A program made the position numbers and the translations under genes. From Bacillota bacterium (GTDB lineage: Bacteria; Bacillota; Clostridia; Oscillospirales; Ruminococcaceae), in the NCBI GenBank assembly GCA_023440965.1, contig JAEZRC010000007.1:124001-188000 (forward strand): a stretch of 64,000 nt of DNA, in the 5' to 3' direction. Below are positions 33,613 to 41,378 of this stretch, piece by piece. The notes beneath the pieces are model-generated. The model made no database searches. It saw only the letters and a list, made by a program, of their open reading frames with translations, and had not been told where the DNA came from. The first letter of the stretch is position 1; each line of letters opens with the position of its first letter.

Positions 33613-34269
33613 TTACATCTCCTGCTTTCTTTTGAAAGAAAATTTATTTTCAGTACCATTTTTAAGACGCTGAATATTTGCTCTATGCATATATATTATT
33701 ATAATTGACATTAAAAGAGCAAAGCCTGCATCTATTAATGGGGCATCAAAATACCTCATTGACTGAGTTATATAAGTAATTATAGGATAAGCAATCGCAG
33801 CTAGAATTGATGATACTGAAACATATCTTGTTATATAAAGAATTAATGCGAAAAAAGGAATTACTATTACAAATGTAAGTGGATCAAGGGCAAGCAATGT
33901 CGTTGCTGCCATTAATACGCCTTTACCACCCTTAAATCCATAGTATAGTGGAAAAATATGCCCAAGAAATGCTGAAATTCCAGCACAGTAGCCGACTATC
34001 AAAGTATTATCAATGCCAAAGAAATGAGCTATGATGTGTCCAATCAAAACAGCAATTACGCCCTTCAGAAGGTCACAAATAAGTGTGACAAGTGCAGGTT
34101 TTTTACCGAAAACTCTATGAACATTAGTAAGTCCAGCGTTTTTGCTACCGAAATCCCTGATATCTACTTTTTTCCATACTTTGATTACTATAATTGATGA
34201 ATTAAGACTACCAATCAAATAGCCTATTATTAATGAAATTATTATTGAAATTGTAAGATTAAAATCCAA
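33613..34269 (-). CDS. plsY: Glycerol-3-phosphate acyltransferase PlsY
   Basis: PlsY acylates glycerol-3-phosphate from acyl-phosphate. It is a membrane protein with about five segments and the conserved loops GSLNSS, SKNAGLTNVHRVFG and YYGFKGGKGV. I prefer a TTG start at 34269, since GGGGAG lies 8 bases upstream and the family begins with the first membrane helix. An upstream ATG at 34311 would overlap der and add 14 non-family residues. The preferred product has 218 aa. Confidence 0.9.
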   Translation of the reverse strand: MDFNLTISIIISLIIGYLIGSLNSSIIVIKVWKKVDIRDFGSKNAGLTNVHRVFGKKPALVTLICDLLKGVIAVLIGHIIAHFFGIDNTLIVGYCAGISAFLGHIFPLYYGFKGGKGVLMAATTLLALDPLTFVIVIPFFALILYITRYVSVSSILAAIAYPIITYITQSMRYFDAPLIDAGFALLMSIIIIYMHRANIQRLKNGTENKFSFKRKQEM

Positions 34270-34282
34270 ACAAAACACTCCC

Positions 34283-35614
34283 CTATTTATAATCGTCTTT
34301 TCCACGTTCACGAACTATAAAACGAACAGGTGTCCCTTCAAGTCCGAATGTTTCACGAATCTGATTTTCTATATATCTTTGATATGAGAAATGGAACAGA
34401 TCAGCTCTGTTTACAAAAGAGACAAATGTTGGCGGTTTTGTAGAAGGCTGAGTCATATAATAAATTTTTAATCTCTTTCCTTTGTCAGAAGGCGGCTGAA
34501 CTCTTGCAGTTGCATAAGCTAGAATATCATTAAGCTTACCTGTCGAAATTCTAATTGAATTCTGATCGTTTACGAATTTGATTAGTTCATAAAGCTTCTC
34601 AATTCTCTGCCCTGTTTTTGCAGAAATAAAGAGGAATGGAACATACGACATAAAACTGAATTGTTCAGAAAGGTTCTTTCTGTACTCATCCATGGTGTTA
34701 GTTTCTTTCTCAATAAGATCCCACTTATTCACAGTAACAATACAAGCTTTTCCCTGCTCATGAGCGTAACCGGCAACTTTTGAATCTTGTTCGGTAAAGC
34801 CGACTTCAGCATCAATTACAATTACAGCAACATCTGCTCTGTCAACTGCCATATATGAACGGAGAACACTATATCTCTCAATAGTTTCGAGAACTTTTGA
34901 TTTTTTTCTGATACCAGCAGTATCAATAAATACGAATTTTCCACACTCGTTTTCTATAACTGTATCAGTGGCATCACGGGTTGTTCCTGCAATATCAGAT
35001 ACGATTACTCGTTCCTCACCTGCAATTTTATTAATTATTGATGATTTTCCGACATTAGGCTTTCCAATAACGGCAACCTTAATATAGTCCTCACCATAAT
35101 CCTCCTCGTGTTCATCAGGAAGATACTTTAATACTTCATCAAGAAGATCACCAGTACCATGACCATGAGCAGCAGAAACACCGATAGGATCACCAATTCC
35201 TAAATTATAAAATTCATAGAATTCGGCTGGTGGCTCACCAAGGGAATCACATTTATTTACACATAAAATTATAGGTTTACCTGATTTCTGGAGCATTGCA
35301 GCGACTTCATAGTCGTTTGCTGTAACGCCACATCTAATATCAGTAACAAGAATTATTACATCGGCTTTTGAAATAGCAAGTTCTGCCTGTCTTCTCATCT
35401 GCGAAAGAATAACATCATCAGAATTAGGTTCAATACCTCCGGTATCTACAAGCATAAACTCGTGATTAAGCCATTCACATTTTGAATATATTCTATCTCT
35501 TGTAACACCCGGTGTATCTTCAACAATTGAAAGTCGTTGACCTATTAGCTTATTAAAAAGTGTAGATTTACCTACATTAGGTCTTCCAACGACTGCTACA
35601 ACTGGTAATGCCAT
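34283..35614 (-). CDS. der: GTPase Der (EngA), 50S assembly factor
   Basis: Der has two consecutive GTPase domains: GRPNVGKSTLFNK (from residue 11) and GKPNVGKSSIINK (from about 185). Each has a DTGGI/DTAGI and an NK.D motif. A KH-like C-terminal domain follows. It is needed for 50S assembly. Length is 443 aa. It lies between the DUF512 radical SAM gene and plsY. Confidence 0.97.
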   Translation of the reverse strand: MALPVVAVVGRPNVGKSTLFNKLIGQRLSIVEDTPGVTRDRIYSKCEWLNHEFMLVDTGGIEPNSDDVILSQMRRQAELAISKADVIILVTDIRCGVTANDYEVAAMLQKSGKPIILCVNKCDSLGEPPAEFYEFYNLGIGDPIGVSAAHGHGTGDLLDEVLKYLPDEHEEDYGEDYIKVAVIGKPNVGKSSIINKIAGEERVIVSDIAGTTRDATDTVIENECGKFVFIDTAGIRKKSKVLETIERYSVLRSYMAVDRADVAVIVIDAEVGFTEQDSKVAGYAHEQGKACIVTVNKWDLIEKETNTMDEYRKNLSEQFSFMSYVPFLFISAKTGQRIEKLYELIKFVNDQNSIRISTGKLNDILAYATARVQPPSDKGKRLKIYYMTQPSTKPPTFVSFVNRADLFHFSYQRYIENQIRETFGLEGTPVRFIVRERGKDDYK

Positions 35615-35630
35615 TTTTTCAACTCCTTTT

Positions 35631-36929
35631 CTATTTGTCTGTCAGTATATCTAACAATTCACTTCCATTATTATTTATTACTTTAATTTTAATATTAAGT
35701 TTTTCTTCTACTTGTGAAACTGTGTAATCATCAAGGAAAATATCACTATCCTGCTTAAGCATTACAGAAGGAATAACAAGATAATCACCGAGTTCCTTGC
35801 CCTTAAGCTGCTCTACAAGATCAGTCCCTGTAATTAAACCAGCAACAGTAATATTCTCACCAAAATAATTATTTTTAATAGCATAGACCTTACAATCAAG
35901 ATTATGCCACTTTTCTTTTGCTTTTTCAATAAGTGAAGAAATTGTATCAAAAGCTGCATAACCAGTGGCTATTGATAATTTACTATTTGTATCGTTGATT
36001 TGAGTTTTATTTAAAGCAACATTAAACTCGTTGACAAGAACTCTGATAAGACCAACACCATTTTCATATTGAGGATAATCCTCATAATAATCTTCTTCAG
36101 GTATATTTCTTTTTGCTTTAAGATAGAACTCATCTGCAGCATAAGCGAGCCGAGTTCCGTGCTTTTCTAAAAACTCATTCTGTTTTAATTCAATTAAATC
36201 CAATGCATCTGCCGCGGTATTTTGTGTGAAAGGCTCAAGTTGATATAAACCCTCTCTAAACTTTGATAAACCTACTGGCACAATAGCAACAGATTGAACA
36301 GCAGGATAAAATGCCGAAAGATCATTTAAAGTTCTTTCAAGTTCTTTTCCGTCATTCAGGTTTGGACAAAGAACAATCTGACAATTCATAGTTATTCCCG
36401 CATCAGCGAGCCTTTTGAGATACTTAAGCTTTTCACCAGCAAAACGATTATTCATCATTTTAACTCGTAATTCTGGATTTGTTGTATGAACAGAAACATT
36501 TATATTTAAATGCATATTAATAATTCTGTCAATATCGCTATCCTTCAGATTTGTAAGTGTAACATAGTTACCGTGAAGGAACGATAATCTTGCATCATCA
36601 TCCTTAAAGTAAAGTGTGTCACGCATACCTTTTGGCATCTGATCGATAAAACAGAAAACGCACTTATTTGTGCAGGATTGTTTATCATCCATTAGAAAAC
36701 TTGAGAATTCAAGCCCGATGTCGTCATATTCATTTTTCTTAATTATGACTTCCTTAATTTTCTCATGTCTTTCAAACTCAACTTTTACCTTATCTTCAGC
36801 AATATAAAACATGTAATCGAGAACGTCATGAATATCATTATCATTAATTTTCAGCAAGATGTCATCAGCTTTAATTTTTGCCTTATCTGCCGATGAATGT
36901 TTCACGACAGATGTGATTTTTACAGCCAT
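35631..36929 (-). CDS. PDZ-radical SAM-DUF512 protein
   Basis: The N-terminal 70 residues resemble a PDZ domain (ITSVVKHSSADKAKIKADD). The radical SAM motif is CTNKCVFC, followed by the family hallmark FIDQMPKGMRDTLYFKDDDA and LSFLHGNYVTLTN. The C-terminal half is DUF512. This family sits beside der in many Firmicutes and Cyanobacteria. Its function is not established; a role in ribosome or tRNA metabolism is suggested only by this neighbourhood. Length is 432 aa. Confidence 0.88.
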   Translation of the reverse strand: MAVKITSVVKHSSADKAKIKADDILLKINDNDIHDVLDYMFYIAEDKVKVEFERHEKIKEVIIKKNEYDDIGLEFSSFLMDDKQSCTNKCVFCFIDQMPKGMRDTLYFKDDDARLSFLHGNYVTLTNLKDSDIDRIINMHLNINVSVHTTNPELRVKMMNNRFAGEKLKYLKRLADAGITMNCQIVLCPNLNDGKELERTLNDLSAFYPAVQSVAIVPVGLSKFREGLYQLEPFTQNTAADALDLIELKQNEFLEKHGTRLAYAADEFYLKAKRNIPEEDYYEDYPQYENGVGLIRVLVNEFNVALNKTQINDTNSKLSIATGYAAFDTISSLIEKAKEKWHNLDCKVYAIKNNYFGENITVAGLITGTDLVEQLKGKELGDYLVIPSVMLKQDSDIFLDDYTVSQVEEKLNIKIKVINNNGSELLDILTDK

Positions 36930-36956
36930 AAATTCCTCCTGAAAAATGATTATTGT

Positions 36957-36986
36957 TAAAAAAAAGAGAAGGATTTCTCCTCCTCT
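36957..36986 (-). terminator. Terminator after rpmF
   Basis: On the minus strand AGAGGAGGA-GAAA-TCCTTCTCT (one G-U pair) is followed by eight T residues. It ends the yceD-rpmF unit. Confidence 0.85.
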
Positions 36987-37006
36987 TATTTTTGAAGAAG
37001 ACGTTA

Positions 37007-37189
37007 TTACGCTTCTTTCTTAATAACCTGAACACCCTTATAAAATCCGCATTCCTTACAAACTCTGTGAGGTACAGTAAGAGCTCCACAGTTTGTACAT
37101 TTGCTGAAAGCTGGTGCATCTAATTTCCAAACAGCTGAACGTCTTTTATCACGTCTTGCTTTGGATACTTTTCTCTTTGGTACTGCCAT
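37007..37189 (-). CDS. rpmF: 50S ribosomal protein L32, zinc-binding form
   Basis: The 60-aa basic protein starts AVPKRKVSKARRDKRRS and has the four-cysteine ribbon CTNCGALTVPHRVCKECG, so it is the zinc-containing paralogue. The ATG at 37189 sits 8 bases after AAGGAGG. It follows yceD, the universal pairing for this gene. Confidence 0.97.
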   Translation of the reverse strand: MAVPKRKVSKARRDKRRSAVWKLDAPAFSKCTNCGALTVPHRVCKECGFYKGVQVIKKEA

Positions 37190-37243
37190 TTTCGGCACCT
37201 CCTTATATATCGGGTATGTTAAAAACTAATTTAACTGTTACGA

Positions 37244-37693
37244 CTATTCTTTGGGGCAACCACAGTCGGAAGTATTCTTATTAATACCACACTTTGAGCA
37301 TAGACCTTTACAGTCATCACTACAAAGTATTTTTGACGGTAGTTGTAGTAATACATCAGAAATAGCCAATTCGTCTAAATCGAGTGTGTTATCAGGACAT
37401 TCAATATATTCATCATCATCGTGGTTAGTGGAACGAACCAGTAAATGATGAAAATTATAAGAATATTCTCTATCAAACTCATTAAGACATCTGTCGCAAT
37501 TCAGCTTCATCGTAAATTTAACAGAATAGTCAAGCTTAACTACTCCTGCCCTATTTACAAGGGTGCCATTTATTGCAATTGGAGAAATAAATGGATAACT
37601 TTTATGTTGCTTAAGATTTTCAAGAGAAATATCATATTCAAATAATTTTAAATCCCCTGATATGTCAAAGAGCTGTTTTAATTGTAATACCAT
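37244..37693 (-). CDS. yceD: YceD/DUF177 family protein, rRNA accumulation factor
   Basis: The 149-aa protein has the DUF177 core with CDRCLNEF and the C-terminal cysteine block DDCKGLCSKCGINKN. It is encoded directly before rpmF, as in most bacteria. The homologue YceD affects 23S rRNA accumulation in E. coli and plants. Conserved cysteines suggest metal binding. Confidence 0.93.
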   Translation of the reverse strand: MVLQLKQLFDISGDLKLFEYDISLENLKQHKSYPFISPIAINGTLVNRAGVVKLDYSVKFTMKLNCDRCLNEFDREYSYNFHHLLVRSTNHDDDEYIECPDNTLDLDELAISDVLLQLPSKILCSDDCKGLCSKCGINKNTSDCGCPKE

Positions 37694-37721
37694 TATTTCA
37701 CCTCAGAACATCACAAATTAT

Positions 37722-37750
37722 ATTATATCTGTTTAATTTATAAATGTCAA
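37722..37750 (-). promoter_or_regulatory. Consensus sigma-A promoter of yceD-rpmF
   Basis: On the minus strand TTGACA (37750-37745), a 17-bp spacer and TATAAT (37727-37722) match consensus at every position, as expected for a ribosomal-protein unit. Confidence 0.88.
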
Positions 37751-37785
37751 CAGTTTTTTAAAATTTGATGTTAAGTAAGTATAAA

Positions 37786-38190
37786 TTAATCTAAGAATGC
37801 TTTTACACTCTCAGGAAGATCGCTTTCGTCAGCAGAAACTGTAAATACAATTTTAACGTCTTTTGAAATTTTATCAATTTTCTGAAGAAGAATTCCAAGT
37901 GCGTCAAAATCCTTGCCACCGATTTTCAAAATAGAATCAACAAATACTTCGCATATATCAAAGTTTCCAGCAAACATACCAGCAATAAAACCGTAAAATG
38001 CATCATAACCATTAATGTCGTATTCTTCAACATCAGCGAGTCTTACTGAATGAGGAATATCATAAGTAAGCTTTGCACCCTTTTCAATACAAACAATGTT
38101 GCCTTTAGATGCTTTTGCATCAGCATTGATCATATCGATTAGAATTTTAGTTTTGCCTGTTCCCTTTTTTCCTGTTATTAGTTTAATCAT
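37786..38190 (-). CDS. Small P-loop protein of unknown function
   Basis: The 134-aa protein starts MIKLITGKKGTGKTKILIDM, with the Walker A GKKGTGKT. It continues with an alternating beta-alpha pattern, and the beta strand DVKIVFTVSAD follows. VFVDSILKIGG could be a Walker B-like strand. It is too short for a full motor ATPase or AAA module. I do not recognise the family with confidence. It lies between pgi and the yceD-rpmF unit, 66 bp after pgi on the map but transcribed separately or by read-through. Confidence 0.72.
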   Translation of the reverse strand: MIKLITGKKGTGKTKILIDMINADAKASKGNIVCIEKGAKLTYDIPHSVRLADVEEYDINGYDAFYGFIAGMFAGNFDICEVFVDSILKIGGKDFDALGILLQKIDKISKDVKIVFTVSADESDLPESVKAFLD

Positions 38191-38256
38191 AATAACACTC
38201 CATTTCCGCCATAAAGGCTTTCTATTTCCAAGTCAAAGACTATTGGAGCAATTTAA

Positions 38257-39591
38257 TTAGTGTAGCTTTGCTTCAAGTGAAGCTTTCTGAGATTCGTAAC
38301 CTGGTTTTCCAAGGAGAGCAAACATATTTTTCTTGTAACTTTCAACTCCAGGCTGGTTAAATGGATTAACACCGAGCATATATCCAGAAATAGCACAAGC
38401 TTTTTCAAAGAAGTAAACCATATAACCAAAGTTAAACTCGTTTATTTCTTCAACTTCAAGAACCATATTAGGGATTCCGCCTTCAGTATGAGCAAGAATT
38501 GTTCCTTCAAGAGCTTTTCTGTTTACAACAGACATATTCTGATTTGTAAGGAAGTTAAGCCCGTCAAGATTTTCTTTATCATTTTCAAGGAATAAATCCT
38601 TCTTAGGTTTCTTAATATCAACAACAGTTTCAAAAATAATTTTTGAACCATCCTGAATGAACTGTCCTAATGAATGTAGGTCGGTTGAGAATGTTGCAGC
38701 TGTTGGGAATATGCCCTTATTGTCTTTTCCTTCACTCTCTCCAAAGAGTTGTTTAAACCATTCAGCCATCATAGTGAAGCTTGGATCATAGCTAACAAGC
38801 ATTTCAATTGACTTGTTCTTTCTGTAAAGAATATTTCTGTAAGCTGCATATTTATAGCAGTCATTTGTATCATTATTTTCAGCCAATTCCTTCTGAGCTG
38901 TAGCGGCACCCTGCATAATTGCATCAATGTCACATCCAGCTACTGCGATAGGTAGAAGACCAACAGCAGTAAGAACTGAGAAACGTCCGCCAATATCATC
39001 AGCAATTACGAATGTTTCGTAACCTTCTGTATCTGAGAGTTCTTTGAGTGTTCCCTTTGACTTATCAGTTGTAGCAAAAATACGTTTTTTTGATTCTTCC
39101 TTGCCGTATTTCTTCTCAAGAAGTTCCTTAAATATTCTGAAAGCAAGTGCAGGTTCAGTAGTTGTTCCTGATTTTGATATTACGTTAACAGCAATATCCC
39201 TTCCTTCACATATTGAAAGAACTTCATTTAAGTATGTCGGGCTTATGTTATTTCCAACAAAATAAATGTCAGGTGTGTCTTTTTTTAGGTTGTTGTAGAA
39301 TGGTGACTGGAGTAGTTCAATTGCTGCTCTTGCACCAAGATATGAACCGCCGATACCAATAACAATCAATATATCCGCCATATCTTTGATTCTTTTAGCT
39401 GCAGCTTTAATACGTGCAAATTCTTCTTTATCATAATCGGTAGGAAGATTAACCCAACCAAGGAAGTCTCTACCTAAACCGGTTTTGTTATTAAGAGTCT
39501 GATGAGCTACCTCAATCTGTGCTTGAATACCTTCTAATTCATTTTCATTGACATAATTATTAAGATATTTTGCATTAAGTTTAATAGACAT
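38257..39591 (-). CDS. pgi: Glucose-6-phosphate isomerase
   Basis: Pgi interconverts glucose-6-P and fructose-6-P. Sugar-phosphate motifs are VIGIGGSYLGARAA, VISKSGTTTEPA and, after GESEGKDNKGIFP, the C-terminal part NPFNQPGVESYKKNMFALLG with the catalytic Lys. At 444 aa it is the shorter Firmicutes type. Confidence 0.97.
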   Translation of the reverse strand: MSIKLNAKYLNNYVNENELEGIQAQIEVAHQTLNNKTGLGRDFLGWVNLPTDYDKEEFARIKAAAKRIKDMADILIVIGIGGSYLGARAAIELLQSPFYNNLKKDTPDIYFVGNNISPTYLNEVLSICEGRDIAVNVISKSGTTTEPALAFRIFKELLEKKYGKEESKKRIFATTDKSKGTLKELSDTEGYETFVIADDIGGRFSVLTAVGLLPIAVAGCDIDAIMQGAATAQKELAENNDTNDCYKYAAYRNILYRKNKSIEMLVSYDPSFTMMAEWFKQLFGESEGKDNKGIFPTAATFSTDLHSLGQFIQDGSKIIFETVVDIKKPKKDLFLENDKENLDGLNFLTNQNMSVVNRKALEGTILAHTEGGIPNMVLEVEEINEFNFGYMVYFFEKACAISGYMLGVNPFNQPGVESYKKNMFALLGKPGYESQKASLEAKLH

Positions 39592-39625
39592 TTTTTTATT
39601 ATCCTCCGTATATTTATCTAAAATT

Positions 39626-39654
39626 ATTTTACTATAAAACTATATCCTTTTCAA
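39626..39654 (-). promoter_or_regulatory. Sigma-A promoter of pgi
   Basis: On the minus strand TTGAAA (39654-39649), a 17-bp spacer and TAAAAT (39631-39626) lie 35 bp before the pgi start. Confidence 0.7.
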
Positions 39655-39704
39655 GATGTTTTATAAAACAAGTCCAGTTTTGTATGATTTATACAAAATA
39701 ATTC

Positions 39705-40880
39705 TTACATTTTAAGCAAATAATCCAAAAGCTTATTAAAACAGAATTTTATTGAAATTTTATTGATTGATTTATCAGTAACTATATTAGTCTTGAACAA
39801 TAACTTATCCCCGTCATAAAATTGTACTTCTCCTACAACCTGACCTTTTTTGACTGGTGCTTGTATTTCTTCGCTTAGAATAATACTAGTTTTAATATTT
39901 TGTGATGTACCTTTAGTAATTACTATGCCTGTTTTATCCTCACATCTTATTCTTACTTTCTTTTCTTCTCCACCCTTAACTCTTACGTCTTTTAACTCGT
40001 CTTTTGTGAGTTGTGGGTTGAAGTATTGATTTGTTGAAAAGGCATAATCAAGTAATACTTTTGCATCAGCGAATCTTTGCTTTGGATCATTGCAACCAAG
40101 CATTACACATATAAGATGAAGGTTATTACGTTTTGAAGATAAAGCAAGACAGTTGCCAGCTTCTTTTGAAGTGGCAGCTTTAAGTCCTGTAATTCCTTTA
40201 TATGTTCTTACCATAGTATTTGTGTTGACAAGATTAGTTTGCCCGTTACGGACATCGGTCATCCATGTGGTCATATACGGGATAAGCTTTTCATGTTTCA
40301 ATACTTCTTTTGATAATAAAGCAATATCCCGAGCACTGGAATACTGTCCACTAATTTCAATACCTGTACAGTTAATAAATGCAGTATTGATCATTCCAAG
40401 TTGTGCTGCCCTGTTATTCATCATTGCAACAAAATCTGATTCAGTGCCACCTATTGCTTCAGCAAGAGCAACACTGGCATCGTTTGCGTTGCCAATAGTG
40501 ATTGCTTTTAAAAGCTCATCAACTGTAATCTGTTCACCAACTTTAAGCCATATCTGCGGATCACCCATTTTATTAGCACTATTTGAAGTTGTTACTTTAG
40601 AGTCAAACTTGATTTTTTCATTATCAATAGCCTCTGCTGTGAGTAGCAAGGTCATAAGCTTTACAAGGTATGAAACCGGCAATTGTTCATCAGGCGAACT
40701 TTCAAAAACTACCTGGCCAGAATCAGCATCAAGAATAATCACTGATTTAGCAGAGATAGCAGGAACTTCAGCCGAAACGATAATAGTATTATTATCACTA
40801 TCGGCAAAACCTGAAATTGAAATACTAAGCATAAAAATTATACTTAAAATTAGGGCTGAAATTCTATTTTTTGTCTTCAT
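39705..40880 (-). CDS. S11-family D-Ala-D-Ala carboxypeptidase homologue with degenerate active site
   Basis: The fold and length (391 aa) match DacF/PBP5-type peptidases: signal peptide (about 5-27), catalytic-like domain (about 38-275) and PBP5-like C-terminal beta domain. All three active-site motifs are altered when aligned by neighbouring conserved sequence. SxxK reads Y71-L-V-K74, with a Ser only at 70. SxN reads N131-A-N133. KTG reads K234-A-A236 in GLKAATSKEAG. A normal DD-carboxypeptidase is therefore unlikely; a peptidoglycan-binding or regulatory role is inferred. The start at 40880 follows GGGAG and gives a proper signal peptide; the longer frame does not. Confidence 0.85.
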   Translation of the reverse strand: MKTKNRISALILSIIFMLSISISGFADSDNNTIIVSAEVPAISAKSVIILDADSGQVVFESSPDEQLPVSYLVKLMTLLLTAEAIDNEKIKFDSKVTTSNSANKMGDPQIWLKVGEQITVDELLKAITIGNANDASVALAEAIGGTESDFVAMMNNRAAQLGMINTAFINCTGIEISGQYSSARDIALLSKEVLKHEKLIPYMTTWMTDVRNGQTNLVNTNTMVRTYKGITGLKAATSKEAGNCLALSSKRNNLHLICVMLGCNDPKQRFADAKVLLDYAFSTNQYFNPQLTKDELKDVRVKGGEEKKVRIRCEDKTGIVITKGTSQNIKTSIILSEEIQAPVKKGQVVGEVQFYDGDKLLFKTNIVTDKSINKISIKFCFNKLLDYLLKM

Positions 40881-40947
40881 ATGAATCTCCCATTCCGCAA
40901 AATGCTTTTTGTAAATTCTATGCAGACAAAGTGTCATATAAAACAAT

Positions 40948-40973
40948 AGTGGGTCAGAAAAATCTGACCCACT
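40948..40973 (-). terminator. Terminator after the HPr-like gene
   Basis: An 11-bp perfect stem AGTGGGTCAGA/TCTGACCCACT with an AAAA loop is followed on the minus strand by ATTGTTTTAT. It separates the HPr-like gene from the DacF-like gene. Confidence 0.82.
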
Positions 40974-40986
40974 AAAGGAATATTAA

Positions 40987-41217
40987 TTAATCAACAATGA
41001 ATTGCTTGATTTCTGCAAGAAATGCATCACAGTTCTCAGTTTGAGCCTGTAATTCAATCTTCTTAGAAAGATCAAGACTGAAAATACCCATGATTGACTT
41101 AGCGTCGATAGCATATCTTCCTGATACCAAGTCAACATCAAAATCGTACTTAGCAACAGTATTAACAAAGATCTTAACATCGTTAATTGTGCCTAACATA
41201 ATATTTACTTTTTTCAT
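40987..41217 (-). CDS. HPr-like protein lacking the phosphorylatable histidine
   Basis: The 76-aa product has the HPr fold signature in its second half, VDLVSGRYAIDAKSIMGIFS, with the Ser equivalent of HPr Ser46 at 41. The segment where HPr has GxHARPA reads GTINDVKIFVN, so the His15 phosphorylation site is missing. It cannot carry PTS phosphate in the usual way. Crh, a Bacillus HPr variant without His15 that acts with CcpA, is a precedent, but this is not clearly Crh. The start at 41217 follows GGAGG. It has its own promoter and terminator. Confidence 0.85.
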   Translation of the reverse strand: MKKVNIMLGTINDVKIFVNTVAKYDFDVDLVSGRYAIDAKSIMGIFSLDLSKKIELQAQTENCDAFLAEIKQFIVD

Positions 41218-41252
41218 ATTAATTCCTCCATACACAATTTGATTACATATTT

Positions 41253-41281
41253 AATATAGCAACTTTTTCCTAGTTAGTCAA
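41253..41281 (-). promoter_or_regulatory. Sigma-A promoter of the HPr-like gene
   Basis: On the minus strand TTGACT (41281-41276), a 17-bp spacer and TATATT (41258-41253) lie 36 bp upstream of the start. The -35 box is only 7 bp from that of the divergent mtaB promoter. Confidence 0.78.
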
Positions 41282-41288
41282 CACTTAT

Positions 41289-41317
41289 TTGAAAATTAGT
41301 TTTAAATATAGTATAAT
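41289..41317 (+). promoter_or_regulatory. Sigma-A promoter of mtaB-purL
   Basis: TTGAAA (41289-41294), a 17-bp spacer and a perfect TATAAT (41312-41317). A small inverted repeat ACATTAT...ATAATGT (41330-41352) lies in the short leader. No purine riboswitch-like structure was recognised. Confidence 0.8.
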
Positions 41318-41378
41318 AAACAATTAGTTACATTATCCTCGTGTAATAATGTACAATTTTTAATGTTGTGAGGTTTAA

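Noticed and set aside
34270..34311. ATG start of plsY at 34311
   Set aside because: It would overlap der by 29 bp with no ribosome-binding site; the TTG at 34269 behind GGGGAG starts at the first membrane helix.
39676..39697. AT-rich inverted repeat after the DacF-like gene as terminator
   Set aside because: The stem TTTTGTAT/ATACAAAA is short and lacks G and C; it could pair by chance in this AT-rich gap.
40881..40946. Longer start for the DacF-like gene
   Set aside because: It would place 22 residues before the signal peptide and run into the terminator region of the HPr-like gene.
41318..41378. Purine riboswitch before mtaB-purL
   Set aside because: The leader is about 55 bases with only a weak 7-bp inverted repeat, too small for a purine aptamer with an expression platform.
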